DNA of 64,000 nucleotides from positions 174,785,047-174,849,046 of the forward strand of contig CM059186.1 of NCBI GenBank assembly GCA_030323885.1, written 5' to 3'. Below are positions 11,757-22,974 of the stretch, in pieces. Position numbers and translations under genes: made by a program. The stretch is from Branchipolynoe longqiensis (lineage: Eukaryota > Annelida > Polychaeta > Phyllodocida > Polynoidae). Each line of letters opens with the position of its first letter. The stretch's first letter is position 1. Under the pieces are notes generated by a model. That model saw only the letters and a program-made list of their open reading frames with translations. It searched no databases and was not told where the DNA came from.

Positions 11757-12144
11757 GTAGGTGGGCGTGGATAGGGTGATGACATCCTGGAGCATAGATG
11801 GTGTAATGGTTGGCACACTAGCCCGAAATTCAAGCGGTGTGGGTTCAAATCCAGCTCTATGTAAAATATTCCATATTTTCATCACCCCCCCCCCCCCACC
11901 TCCTCCGTGACACTGGTGCCATGCCATGACTCGGAGTCTGTACAAGAGATGCGCTGTAGTTACTCCTGCAGCCCTGTTCCTGAGACATGGCTGTTGAACA
12001 ACCCATTAGAAAAAGAATCTATAGGCTGGTTAAAGGAAATTACCACACCACTTCATGATCTAAGAAGCAATATATATTCTTCACACACCTCTTTATATTT
12101 ACCCGCTACTTTTGAATTGTAAAATAGATTAAATCGTGTATATT

Positions 12145-12463
12145 AATACACTTTAAAACTTGATTTTAGCCTTTTTGAGGGCGGCTGGACTGTATCACCT
12201 CATATAGTTTACTAAATAGATTCTATCAATTATTAATAAAACTTTTCTTTTTCTATGGGAATTTGTTTCCCTTGACCACAAATATATGATTGTGAGCTTT
12301 CTAATTTAATGAGTGTCTATTGGCACATAATTGATTATCTGCTTTTACATGTAAAAGCGATGGTTTGAACAAAAAACAAACATTTCTCGCCGTGAATATG
12401 GCCTATGCTGCCAACACTGCGTAAAGCAACCACCAATCAATCAATCAATCAATCAATAAAACT
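12145..12463 (+). mobile_element. I-clade-like LINE, 5'-truncated 3' end
   Basis: It begins with the last codons of the ORF (TTTTTGAGGGCGGCTGG, compare the C-terminus at 53.8 kb) and carries the same 3' UTR blocks: GTGTCTATTGGCAC, CCGTGAATATGGCCTATGCTG and GCGTAAAGCAACCACC. It ends in (AATC)n. Confidence 0.75.
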
Positions 12464-12882
12464 TGAATTGAGAGCTTTCTGTGGTGGCCATCTTGTCCTT
12501 TTGCATTCTCCTCAATTTCACCAACTCTGTGTCAAAAATAAATAAACACTGGACACTGGAACCAGGAGATCTATTTTTTTTTTAAATCAAAGAAGTTTTT
12601 GCTCAGATTTAAACATGGGTATCAGTCACCCCGATTCTGGGTATGCGTGAATATTTGATCTAACGGCTATGCTGACGTCACCTATCACAGTTTTTATTCT
12701 TCGCGCCTCAGGTTCTGATCCAATCTTATTGACACACACAAGCGAAAGCTTAGAAGGTGGCACCCCAAGCTATTTTCGCTACAAATGGAGTAGGTTTACA
12801 TCAATCGTTCAGCTCAGTTACCGATTCACTGGCTAATTTGCAGAACCACCTGCTATCGCCATTTAAAACAAATACTGTAGTC

Positions 12883-13124
12883 AGTTGGTTCTTGGAGTTT
12901 TACATACGGGCAACATCTACGGTCATATCAGGATGGGTACTCACTTGTGACAGTGCACACTCATGGCGGCTTTATAGTGCTGCACCACCGGGAGACCAGA
13001 CCACCAGGACTATGATCTGATAGCCCACTCAGTTAAATTATCCTAACACTGAGCCAACCAGTCCTTGCCCTATCATAATAAGACCGAACGCCTGGCTAGG
13101 TAGCGACAAGTATCAATTTTAAAG
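12883..13124 (-). mobile_element. SINE-S copy, head lost
   Basis: Tail (GTTGGTTCTTGGAGTTTTAC) and body in minus orientation. It stops after GTATCAATTTTAAAG, so the tRNA head is absent. A further worn tail lies at about 13283-13330. Confidence 0.7.
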
Positions 13125-13539
13125 TATTTAATGCTTTAGTAACTAATTTATTCATGTGAATGATTATACGTTCAGCACTGGCCACCGGTGTTTCGCTCAT
13201 GTTATATTGCAGGCTTACTTATTATTTAGATATCTAGTTAATTTATCAAATATTAAAGAAGATTAGATGGAACATTATTTGTGTTGGAGAGTTGCGTCCT
13301 ACCAACATCTAAGGTCATATCAGGGTGGAGATGGTAGATGATTCAATATGATAGTATCTCTGGGATCAGATGGAATGTAGCTAGTGTAAACCATGGTTGG
13401 TGGTTTGTCTGCGGTGACAGTGATATAAGTAGGTTGACAATACCTATCTAATGATTGTGTAAGTGTTGCTACAAGAGTGAGATTAAGTATATCAAAGCTT
13501 TGTTGATAGTTCCAGTTATATATTAGCCTAAGACCCCAG

Positions 13540-13722
13540 TCGAGTTCTATATACCGTACATTGTTGGAAGGGAAGGTGAATGGCAGCAGAGGGAGAGGGA
13601 GACCAAGGACATCATGGTTTACAAATATTTCACAGCGGACAGGCTTGAATTATTCACAGTCTATCAGAACAGCACACCATCCAACCCTCGACTAGAGGAC
13701 GGAACTATTGATTGATTGAAGA
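13540..13722 (+). mobile_element. LINE 3' end, second family
   Basis: Shares about 170 bp with 30230-30436, including ATGGCAGCAGAGGGAGAGGG, TCATGGTTTACAAATATTTC and CTAGAGGACGGAACTATTG, and ends in (GATT)n. The sense frame reads like a non-LTR C-terminus (NGSRGRGRPRTSWFTNIS). Confidence 0.65.
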
Positions 13723-13793
13723 CCACAGTCACACCAGGCTTGCGACCACTTTGCGACCACTTCCGACCAAAAAGAAATCCATTTTGGTCACAA

Positions 13794-13980
13794 GTTGGTT
13801 GATTTTTTTAGTTTTACGCCCTGGCAACATCTAAGGTTATATCTGGACGGGTACCGACTTGTGACAGTTTCACACTCATGGCGACTTTATTGTGCTGCCC
13901 CACTGGGAAATCAGGCTGCCAGCACCATAAGCTGATATCCCACTCAGTGACATTATCCTGACACTCAACTAACCAATTTT
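13794..13980 (-). mobile_element. SINE-S copy, truncated
   Basis: Tail GTTGGTTGA and the first half of the body, minus orientation, ending abruptly after the ACTAACCAAT block. Confidence 0.7.
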
Positions 13981-14099
13981 CCTCGCAAGTAGGATGCGGG
14001 TGTTGCGTCAACAACCTTCTTGTGACCAAAATGGTCCCATGGAGATCACCGATCATTTTCATCGGTTGGCGATCAGTCGGAGACCATCGCCGACTGATT

Positions 14100-14300
14100 G
14101 GCGACAGATCTACAACAGGTCATTGACTGATTCACGATCGTGGCACTGCTGCCAGGTACCTGTGACTACATGGTGACAGGCGTGTGCTCGGTCAGTGATT
14201 AGTTAGCGATCAGTTAGCAATCAATTGTTGATTGGTTGCTGATTGGTTGGCGATTGGTTGCTGATTGGTTGGTGATCTGTTGGCGATGTGAGTGGGGGTG
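14100..14300 (+). repeat. Degenerate GATTGGTTGGCGATT tandem repeat
   Basis: Imperfect units of about 12-15 bp (GATTGGTTGCTGATTGGTTG) that end 55 bp from the exon at 14355-14536. Confidence 0.7.
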
Positions 14301-14354
14301 TGAGTGGGGGAGGGCGATTTGATCTCATCGGCGTACCACAATGTGCTCATTTAC

Positions 14355-14536
14355 GTTACAATGAAGTGTAGTCCCTGCACGGCGTCCCCCTGCCGGACAA
14401 TGGTTGAACCGAACGGAAAAACCTGCTTGTGGATGCTCATCTCCAGCAGACGCTGGAACTTGGGGCTCCATGACCGGAAGAGGGGACAGTCCCGGACGAA
14501 GAGCCGCCTGTCCTCGTACTCCTCCTCCTGCTCGAG
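14355..14536 (-). CDS. CNBD2-like gene, first exon of CNB domain 2
   Basis: The acceptor is CCATACTTGCAG before 14536. The donor is GTAAC/GTAAATG at 14355/14354. The exon is 182 nt, starting in phase 0 and ending with two leftover bases. It opens with an acidic linker (LEQEEEYEDRRLF), then RDCPLFRSWSPKFQRLL and a typical CNB beta-barrel start with FPFGSTIVRQGD followed by GLHFIVT. Aromatic and Gly positions fit the family's F..G..I.RQGD..GL.FIV pattern. It joins in frame to the exons on both sides. The plus-strand ORFs across it are shadows. Confidence 0.9.
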
Positions 14537-14654
14537 CTGCAAGTATGGAAAGTGTGCTATTGGACATTGCTCTATTTCACTGCAGATTATCTATGTGCCA
14601 GACGTATTGGTCAAAATTGGTTAAAGCGCAAGGTTCTTTGAGTTTGAAAACTTG

Positions 14655-14904
14655 GCCGCATCAAAGCAATGACTCACACAGTTTATACTTGTACCTAGCC
14701 CTGGCGGTCAGCATTATTAGGATAGGGCAAATACTGGTTAGCTCAGCATCAGGATAATGTGATTGAGTGGGACATTGGTGGTCGGGTCTCCCGGTGGGGC
14801 AGCACTATAAAGTCACCATGAGCGTATATGGTCATAAGTCAGTATTTGTAACCTGATATGGCGTTAGATGTCGCCAGGATGTAAAGCCGCAATAAGCAAC
14901 AACA
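14655..14904 (+). mobile_element. SINE-S copy, head degenerate
   Basis: Begins near CATCAAAGCAATGACTCAC, with a full body and a tail AAGCAACAACA. In the gene's 5'-to-3' direction it lies about 120 bp upstream of the 14536 exon start. Confidence 0.75.
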
Positions 14905-15103
14905 TATATGTGTGGCATTAAGGTTGCGTAATCTGATAAAACCATAATAATATTTCAAAACCCAATCATTTGCCTATAGTCTGGCAGCCAAGGGGGTAAA
15001 CCTTGTTTCATATGATAGAGTTTTTCCCTCTGTTGATTATTCCCCCCCCCCACCCCGATAACAACATCTAGATGGGTGTGGAGCTCTCACAATTGCACAA
15101 TTT
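14905..15103. other. Short unassigned intronic stretch
   Basis: Contains a C-rich run near 15042-15055 and no recognised element. Confidence 0.4.
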
Positions 15104-16900
15104 TCATCTGAACAATGCCCCCCTCATTAGGTATTCCCAGTCCGGGTCACTGTCGCCTCTGCAAAATGCCTCCGCAAAAATCCGACATGGTTTCAATTGG
15201 GCCAGGGCTTCAACAATGCAATAATCAGATGCACAAACACCAAGTAAACAGTCACCATATATATTAGTCAATTGCACAAAATCACAGTCCAAGTAGCAGT
15301 CAGTTGCGACCAGCGTATATATTTGTCCAACATCTATGAATTTGTCATTGTCCAGGTGGATAAATTCAAACCAACCATCCGCATCGATGCTCATAGCATT
15401 GCTTATTGGGAAAGTTATTCTTTGCTGACATAGTTTCAGCTCATGTACAGTGTCAGCAACTGTCCTGATTTTAGTCAATTCCTTTGCTACTAGCTGATCA
15501 TGCATGACCAAATCCCCATACCGCTTCGATTCGTGAAGTAGCGGCCGTGGCCATGGCTGCAACCACTCATCCGTGACGCTGTCTTGATCAATCAACTCTC
15601 CTTGAGGCCAAAGTTCAAGACTCAGTGGTCAATAGGGCTGTCATACTTTACATCAGACGAGCCCATCACACACCCTATCACATCACGCACCTCTGCTATG
15701 AAGTGTGTCGAATTGTAGTAATCAGCTGATGCCGTCGATACACCCACAGCCAAACTTTCCAGGCCCAGTCATCAATGTTGTACCTTTCACTGGTTACTGC
15801 CGTGCTCCTTGCTTTTACACAGTATATGCATATGATCCCAGCCACACACTTTGGCACTACATCCATCTTTATTATAATTAAAAGCATAACACGCTCTTCT
15901 GCTCCTTGCACCACTCTTATAGCCCGTCCCGGCCTGACTGGGGTTCTTCCATACTTTCTTGGACTCTTTCAATGATTTCGAATTATCCAAATTAAAGTGT
16001 AGTAGGGATAGTTCTTGGTCCCCATGTTTAAAATCTCTGAGCCCTTTTTCCTTGACCTTTTTGTGCATTGCCCTATGTTAACCATGGTAAACTTTGTCAG
16101 TATAATTCGCTATTATAGCATGCATTGCCATATAGGCCAGATGGCCCATGCAACCGCGTACATCTTTTATCTTCATACCAACTTTCTGTGAGCACTTCAT
16201 GCCTCAAATAAGTGCTGCGCATAATAGCTCAATAAAGTTACGTTTTATACCTTATCAGATTTTGTATATTTTCTAATGGAAAACTTACTCCTTTCCTTCC
16301 TTTTCTTCTTTTTCTTTCTCGACTTCGCACTGCTTTTGTTCATCTCATTTGCCAGCTCTGTTGTTGTAGTTGTTGAGTTAGACTTATCGTCAGTCTCAAC
16401 GGACGATATGCTGTAGAAATGCGCCCTTTGAGGCCTTTCCAGCACCAAGCGTGCTCTCCGGTCACGAGCGTGCCTGACATGCCCCTTGCTTCCCGCCATC
16501 TCCTCCTTGCTTGTAGAGTCCTCCAACGTGGCCTGCAGCTCTCTTCTATGTCTCTCCTGTGCCCACTCCTCCACCCTCAGCCTCAACTCCTTTTCCTCCT
16601 TGTCCTCCACTACTGCCCTGCCTTCTCATGCTTTGCCTGCCGAGTCTTGAGCTTCGAATGGGTCGCTGACATGGTGGCCGGTGTCAGCTCCCAACCCAAA
16701 CTTTCCACATCCTCACAAGTGTCCGCATTAGTATCTGGCTTCATCACTTTCTTCGACAACTTAGCATGCCTGCATTTGTTGCCCCGAGGTGCCTCATGCT
16801 CCTCGCCGCATGCAACGCAAAAGTCCAATGCCATTATGCACATACAGCCGGCAGTAATGGAGGCAAGAGGGGAGGGCCGAACCAGGCACAACTTGCTTCA
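15104..16900 (-). pseudogene. Decayed retroelement with gag-like zinc-binding motifs
   Basis: Several minus-strand frames in a row look like pieces of one broken element. The segment at 16891-16610 has an N-terminal Cys/His cluster (FCVACGEEHEAPRGNKC). The next frame, 16610-16245, is highly charged and shifted by one register, consistent with a frameshift. The segment at 16068-15787 has a C-terminal C-x7-C-x4-C-x3-H cluster ending KSKEHGSN, also followed by a frame break. The segment at 15595-15104 is a 163-codon frame ending DPDWEYLMRGALF. Such terminal Cys/His clusters are seen in gag-like ORFs of YR and related retroelements, and the last frame may be the N-terminus of a pol ORF. No RT core is present. 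A single-copy gene cannot be formally excluded. Confidence 0.5.
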
Positions 16901-17203
16901 AGAAAAATTCAGGCAGAAGTGACCAACCAGTAGTGGGACAGGAAGGAAGCTGAACGGCTACATTTACTCACCTGTCCCCACAGACAACTCTGCACCAAGT
17001 CGCTCTAACTGCGTTGCACAGAACATTCCAGAATCCACACACATTCAAGCCACAGAGTCCTCTGACTGCTTAGTATAATATTTGTATAAAGGTGGACATT
17101 TATACATACACATAAAGTCAATATGGCTGCCATAATATGTGAAATATATATCTTTGCTTGGTTTTGTTTTCCAATAACTGTCTGTGAAACATGAATGATA
17201 ATT

Positions 17204-17341
17204 TTGTTTGTTTTGTTGGAGTTTTGTGTTCTGGCAACATCTAAGGTCATATCAGAATAGGTACCGACTTGTGGCAGTGTGCGCTCATGACGACTTTATA
17301 GTGCTGGCCCACTGGGAGACCAAGCCACTGACCCCATGATC
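17204..17341 (-). mobile_element. SINE-S tail half
   Basis: TTGTTTTGTTGGAGTTTTGTG through GGTACCGACTTGTG to CACTGGGAGACCAAGCC in minus orientation. The rest is missing. Confidence 0.7.
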
Positions 17342-17344
17342 AAC

Positions 17345-17600
17345 TACATTTGATCCTAGATACCCAACTTAGATACAGCTGCACTACTTAAACATTTATT
17401 GGTAAATCGAAGAAATAATAAATCAAATTAATAAATCAAATAAATCAATATAATCTTGCAAGCCTATGATGTGTGCAGGATAACAATCATGTTTGTATAT
17501 AATGTTAGCTATCTCAAGAGTTAGCCCCTTTTTAATCAAAGTTCCTCTAATTTGAAGCGAATTAGACTAGTGACCAATTTAATACATAAGATATAAGGCA
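17345..17600 (-). mobile_element. MITE M1, very degenerate
   Basis: TTTGATCCTAGATACCCAAC, GCTGCACTACTTAAACA and ATCTCAAGAGTTAGCC follow M1 order, but the ends are not recognisable. Confidence 0.4.
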
Positions 17601-18196
17601 GTCATAGCATTGTGCAACTATAAGACACTTAGTCAAACGTGGTACTTGCTATGAGTATGAAAGTCAAGATGGGCAACGTTAGGTCATTGATGAAGAGTGA
17701 CATAGAGGGGGGCTGGGGACAGAATGCACACTCCCATCATGGCACACCAACTGGACAGCCCAGGGCGGGAAAACCGGAAATATAAAAACCAGATAACATG
17801 TCCAACAACAATATAAATCAAATCAAATCCAAACAAACATAAATCAACCACCTATTACGTACACGCATATGGACATGTAAATAAAATAGGCTAGTATAGA
17901 ATTAAGTAGAAAAAAGTGGAAAACTCTTCCCAAGAAAACCCCAAAACACTAACATAGAACCTTAAGAAAACAACTAACATAGTAATAAGAATAGAACAAA
18001 AATACAATGGCAAGAGGGCCCCAAACAAACTAACATAGGCTACTAAGCACACCAACCTATCTATCTGGTACTGAAATGCAGGCAATCAAATAACTTATCA
18101 GCAGCTACTGTTTGGTAAGACAACACCAACACTACAGCTGGCCAGCATTGAAAACAAGCCTGGGTACACAGGCTTACATGCTATGGACAGTATAAA
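17601..18196. other. Intronic stretch, no gene seen
   Basis: AT-rich. The 64-codon minus-strand frame at 17891-18085 is Phe/Leu-rich and unrecognised. I see no splice context. Confidence 0.45.
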
Positions 18197-18340
18197 TACA
18201 GCCTCATTAACAATTTTTTTTTAAATGGCAACCATATAGTGCTGCCTCACTAAGATACAAACCAACCTTATTCTGACACTGAACTACCCAATCATTGCCA
18301 AATCCTAGTGATACCAAAATCCAAAATGGATAGCGACAAG
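18197..18340 (-). mobile_element. SINE-S fragment, old
   Basis: ATAGTGCTGCCTCACTAAGA, CTGACACTGAACTACCCAATC and GGATAGCGACAAG blocks in minus order with many changes. Confidence 0.5.
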
Positions 18341-18637
18341 ACAAGGCTAACTACTGTAATTGTTTGGCTTGAATATAAAGTACACAACTGCTTAATAAGA
18401 AAGCATTATGAAGCTTTGTGGAAGAGAAAGAACCCAGCTAATTGGACTTTGATTAATTGAGTGCATCTGCTCCATTTTTAATGCACCCACAGTCTCATCA
18501 ATATCCTTTACATTCAGTTGACGTCACATAGCAGGAACACTTTAACTCCAAATGCAGGATGTAAGGATTGATCCTATGGGCAGATTAGAACAAATCGAGA
18601 TGCACTCAGCTAAGGTATACATATATATATATACATA

Positions 18638-19094
18638 CAGTAAAACCTCTCTAAATGGATCGACCATGGTCCATTTAGAGAGGTGTATTTTTTCTTGAGG
18701 ATTTATACTGCCTATTATGGATAAGTCTGGATATACTTATTTTCCCCATTAGACAGCCCGAGCCTACACTTTTACCGACTCAAGGGATTTTTTTACCTCC
18801 CATCGCGCAGAGACATGGTATGAGAGCAACTGGCCTTTGATGACACTGTAAGTTATACACACCAGTGGAAATCCAAATTGGCAGAGGTGGGGCCCACAGG
18901 GAATCGAACCACCGACCTTCAGATTAGGAGTCCGACCTAGAAACCTCTGACCACTCCGCCACAGAGAACACCACAATGGTGTTCCATTTATGGAGTTTCG
19001 TATCGTTACAATGGTATCGTGTGGGAGCCAAACAAAGCGATCGATATAGGGAGTGGTCGATCTCTGGAAGTAGCCAGTTACAGAGGTTTTACTG
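18638..19094 (+). mobile_element. Pogo-like MITE M2 interrupted by a second SINE family
   Basis: Left end CAGTAAAACCTCTCTAAATG, right end GAGGTTTTACTG, with AAACAAAGCGATCGATATAGG in the right half. The middle (18690-18978) is the insertion listed next, so the MITE is older. Confidence 0.75.
18690..18978 (-). mobile_element. Second tRNA-headed SINE (family S2), copy 1
   Basis: Read on the minus strand, the head is GGTGTTCTCTGTGGCGGAGT with a B-box-like GGTTCGATTCC. The body includes CCAATTTGGATTTCCAC and ACCATGTCTCTG, and the tail TCCTCAAGAAAAAA. It matches 32362-32653 closely. Confidence 0.8.
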
Positions 19095-19209
19095 CATAGG
19101 CCTATATATAAATTAGACCGATATCGTTGGGTATATAACTAATAAGCCCAACATCAGTAGTGCGACACACACACTATTTATACATCGGCACGTTGTCCAC
19201 ATCGGAAAC

Positions 19210-19443
19210 CAGGGGCGTAGCTAGACCTTTAACGATGTGTGCTCCTAATTTCGGCAGGGGGTTTAGGGGGCCGCTTAAGCTTAAGCTGGTGGATTTTACA
19301 CATTTTAGACTTGAGTTTTCAACACTCCGAACTACTACATGCCTCCTCTCTCTCTCTCTCTTTATTATTTTTTAATTAAATTTGTTGTTGACAAAACGAT
19401 GTGGACGTTTTGGCGTATGCGCGTATGCCTAGCTGCACCCCTG
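19210..19443. mobile_element. MITE with CAGGGGCGTAGCTAG ends
   Basis: Left CAGGGGCGTAGCTAGACC, right GCCTAGCTGCACCCCTG (inverted). The end sequence resembles hAT-type termini, but no clear 8-bp duplication is visible. Confidence 0.55.
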
Positions 19444-19554
19444 GAAATGTTGTAATTTAAAAACAAATACTTGTTGTTGTTGTTGTTGTTATGAACATAT
19501 AAGGTATCGCTTTCGCCCCATCACGTCGATGTACGGCGCTTTTGTATGCGGGAG

Positions 19555-20085
19555 GTGCGCCTACCCGGTGTCATGGTATAAAACCCCTGCCGGATCGCAG
19601 CCCCTGTCGTGGCTTCTGCGCATGCGCAGAGGTTGTAAACAAGCTCAGCTCAGCTGCAGAACGAATACACACTGCCACTGCCAGTGTCTATTAAAGATTA
19701 ATAGAAATGCACAACCCTAACCATATAAATTTAATATAATCTGTTCGTTGGATATGTTTTCTATATATGTTCCAGGGGGTTTGTTTCTAGGTGGTGTAAG
19801 TTTCATAGATATTTCACTTTTTCTGTATGAAGATTGCACTGACACTCAGAATATCCCAACTTTCACTATTATCTCTGTTTTTAATACTTTCAGCATAAAT
19901 TGCTCTTAGGTTACATTAAATACTTCAGATCTTCCTCTTCAATCGCGCATTAAGATATTTTTAATCGATCCACTGAAAGTTTTTAAATTTATTTTACAAA
20001 AATAAATGCTTAGTCAACTGTCTTCACGGCAGGGGCTGCGATCGGGCAGGGGTTTTATACCATGACACCGGGGTGTGCACGATGT
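19555..20085. repeat. Long inverted repeat with about 45-bp arms
   Basis: GGTGTCATGGTATAAAACCC and the CTGCCGGATCGCAGCCCCTG block near 19567-19610 return inverted near 20028-20075. This may be a foldback element. Both arms carry TATAAAA followed by CCCCTGCC. The interior shows no gene. Confidence 0.65.
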
Positions 20086-20252
20086 GGGGGTGCAGGATGT
20101 GGGGGTGGAGGGGAGGTGGGGGTTGGGGGTGAGGGTGGAGGCGGGTCTGGTGGACGACACGTCGACCAAGTGTAGTGCCATTCAAAGATGTCCGACGCTC
20201 CGACGTTTTGTGTGCAACCACTCGCCAGTGGCGCCCCAAGCGGCGAGGAGAC

Positions 20253-20582
20253 TTTAAGTTGCATTGTGTCCGATGGTTTTTGAGTTTCTGTCATTTTGTT
20301 TAATAGATAAATATATTAAATTAATTGTTATAACCTGTCTTACTTTAGTTGGGAGTAACATTTATTTTAAATGGCTAGGTTTTGAGATATTTGAAGTATG
20401 CCAAACCTCTGACACCATAGGCTTCTACCGTAATAGATTGGATTAAATTGCCTCAGTATTTCCTTCTGTGTGGCGAACATTTAATGAGTGCACCAGTATC
20501 TAAGGTAGATATGTAGAATAAAAACTAGATAATTGTTTTGGTTCTAAAAATTTGATGTTTACATCGGACTATGCAGCTTTAA
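20253..20582 (+). mobile_element. MITE M1, complete
   Basis: Starts TTAAGTTGCATTGTGTCCG, ends CATCGGACTATGCAGCTTTAA, and has all internal blocks. Confidence 0.8.
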
Positions 20583-20622
20583 CATAAAGTTGAAAACCCA
20601 GCTGAACTCCTCCAAACTGATA

Positions 20623-20964
20623 GACCAGACGCGATGGCCGAATGAGTTAGAGCGTCCGTCTCCCGTGCTGGTAGATCGTGGAGTCGTGGGGTCGAATTCC
20701 GGTCGAGTCAAACAAATAACTTAAAAATTGATACTTGTCACTTCCTAGCCAGGCGCTCGGCATTATTAGGACAGGGCAAGGACTGGTTGGCTCAGTGTCA
20801 GGATAATGTGACTGAGTGAGATACCAGATCGTGGTGCCACCGGCCTGGTTTCCCAGTGGGACAGCACTATAAAATTGCCATGAGTGCGCACTGTCACAAG
20901 TGGGTACCTGTCCTGATATGACCTTAGATGTTGCTGGGATGTAAAAGAACAACAAACAAACAAA
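20623..20964 (+). mobile_element. SINE-S copy with 11-bp target duplication
   Basis: The head GACCAGACGCGATGGCCGAA has the GCGTCCGTCTCCCGTGCTGG type. The tail is AACAACAAACAAACAAA. CCAAACTGATA occurs on both sides (20612-20622 and 20965-20975), showing target-primed insertion. Confidence 0.9.
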
Positions 20965-21004
20965 CCAAACTGATATCGCTAACTCCTGCTATTTTGTTTA
21001 ATAG

Positions 21005-21222
21005 TTGATTAAGCAGGGACAATTTCAATCACGGACAATTGGTCTTCACCATTCCACTACTCCTTGCCCTATCCTAGTAATGCTGAATGCCAAGGTAGGT
21101 AGTGAAAAATACCTATTCTTAAGTCATTCGTTTGACTTTGCCAGGGTTCTAACCCAGGGGTTCGAATCCCACTACCTACCAAAACGGGAGGCGAACTCAT
21201 TCGGCTAGATCCCGTCTGAAGT
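21005..21222 (-). mobile_element. Short SINE-S variant with a different 3' half
   Basis: The tRNA head and first body block match SINE-S in minus orientation. Beyond TAGGATAGGGCAAGGA the sequence switches to AGTAGTGGAATGGTGAAGAC and AATTGTCCGTGATTGAAATT. The same switch occurs at 37741-37949 and 57954-58175. Confidence 0.7.
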
Positions 21223-21534
21223 TTTGGTCTGTGACTACGTATATCAACACAAAAGAGGAACTCTAATGTCAATATTTATATCAGATTAATTACATGAGGA
21301 GTATTGGCAGCACATTATCTATGGTGCCTTATCCGATAATACGGATAGTACACTAGCTATTTTGATATCTCTCTAATGTGTTCTGGTAATTTATTATCTT
21401 AAGTGCATTAAAATGAATATACTACTAACAATCACCAAGGTTTGAAATCAAGAGCCATTTACTAGGCACCTTGCTAATGACTTTGGTATGCTTGGGCCTC
21501 AATGCTCATATCAAATAATAACTGCTCAATAGGC

Positions 21535-21692
21535 TAGGAAGCAACATGTTCCTGAAGCAACATGTATACAATTTTTAAGTAATTGATTTGACTCGAGCAG
21601 GGTTCGAACCCATTGGTTCGAATCCTTTGGTTCGAATCCCACAATCTACCAAAACGGAAGACGGACACACACTCTTTCGGCCATCCTGTATG
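21535..21692 (-). mobile_element. SINE-S head fragment
   Basis: CTAGGAAGCAACATG, TTTGACTCGAGCAGGGTTCG and TTTCGGCCATCC, minus orientation, with a duplicated GGTTCGAA block. Confidence 0.55.
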
Positions 21693-21770
21693 GTCCGGGC
21701 CTCACTGAAAAATGTGTGGTGCGATGCTATAGCGTATAGAGAACACTTATTTCGGCATTACAGTATAACC

Positions 21771-22058
21771 CCGTTAAACCAAGCTCGGTTAAACCAAACA
21801 ATCGGTTAATCCAAACTTTGTTTGGCAGCCCGGCAAAATACTACCATTTATCATATAAAAAAGTTGGTTAAACCAAAATAGTCGGAACCCACACCACTCC
21901 GGTATGGTTAAACCAAACTTTCATGTGGTTACAAGGTCATGTGAGACCCCACTGACTTTTTTATATGATAAATGGTAGTATTTTGCGGGGCCACTGAACA
22001 AAGTTTGGATTAACCGATCGTTTGATTTAACCGAGCAGGGTTTAACGAGGTTATACTG
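21771..22058. mobile_element. Palindromic pogo-like MITE M3
   Basis: CAGTATAACCCCGTTAAACC at the left mirrors GGTTTAACGAGGTTATACTG at the right, with TA on both flanks. Most of the 288 bp folds back on itself (AAACTTTGTTTGGC and its complement are inside). A fragment with the same terminal motif lies at about 22675-22755. Confidence 0.85.
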
Positions 22059-22517
22059 TAAATACATTTGAAAAAAAACAATAAATAAAGTGACTGCATA
22101 AATTGTATATTATATGTGCAATATACACTTACTCAAAAGTTAAAGTCAATATTATTAACAACCCCACCCCAACAACATAATTCATAAACTCACATAACTA
22201 GCTACATTAGAGTTACACTAGAATTTTCCAAACAAACCAACATTTATATACCGCTTGCCTAACTGCAACTGAACACTCAAACTTAGTACAAATTTACCAA
22301 CTGAATACAGAAGATAACTTCTGCTTACATTCTAAATACTATGTAAATACTCACATTGATCTGACTAATATTGATCTGGTTATATGACACTACTGTACCA
22401 TATTGTTATGGAACTTTTGGGTTTCAGAATTTCATTGTGTTACATGGTGCAAATTGTCTATTCAACAGGTATTGTACACCTTATTCTATATACCTTTTGT
22501 GTAAATAACCCTGAATT
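22059..22517. other. Intronic stretch, no gene seen
   Basis: AT-rich. Small open frames only. Confidence 0.45.
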
Positions 22518-22614
22518 GAAAAATGGCTGGAAGACCAGTGCTTCGGCACTGACAAAAGACTTATTCAGTAGAATAAACATATTTACCAACAACAAAAATA
22601 AAATAAAATAAACA
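22518..22614 (+). repeat. Dispersed repeat end, also at 28078-28170
   Basis: AAGACCAGTGCTTCGGCACTGA, GAATAAACATATTTACC and an A-rich tail are echoed by AAGACCAGTGCCTCAGCGCTGA, GAATAAACTGTTTTACC and an A-rich tail. Probably the 3' end of a retroelement. Confidence 0.5.
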
Positions 22615-22838
22615 CTAGACTGGACTGGTTGATTAAGCAGAGAGGTTACTCAAAGTCAAAGTCAAAGCCAAAGCTCGATTAAACCAATGATCGGTTAACC
22701 CAAACAAATTTCTAAGGTCCCTTCAAGTTTGGTTTAACGGCTTATACTGTATCTCCCTCTTCCTACATATATCACACTGACGTACTTAGAAGCTGATATG
22801 GTGCATATACAATGGGGCTATGCAAACCGATTGCCTAC

Positions 22839-22966
22839 CTTCAGAGATCTGTTGAAGAGATCTCTGTTGATGGTGAGAAGATCGGTGTCCTCGTCCGCCA
22901 CAATCGAGGCATTGCGAATCGATTCTTCAGACATGAGAGCCAGCTCCCCGAACGCCCTGCCGGCCT
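22839..22966 (-). CDS. CNBD2-like gene, exon with the phosphate-binding cassette of CNB domain 1
   Basis: The acceptor is TTGTGCCCACAG before 22966. The donor is CTGAAG/GTAGGC at 22839/22838. The 128-nt exon starts with two leftover bases and ends in phase 0. It reads AGRAFGELALMSEESIRNAS and then IVADEDTDLLTINRDLF. FGELAL followed by R-N-A-S keeps the Glu and Arg that contact the cyclic nucleotide's ribose and phosphate in PKA-type CNB domains, so this first domain is probably a working cAMP/cGMP site. It joins the exons at 33978 and 14536 in frame. Confidence 0.92.
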
Positions 22967-22974
22967 CTGTGGGC

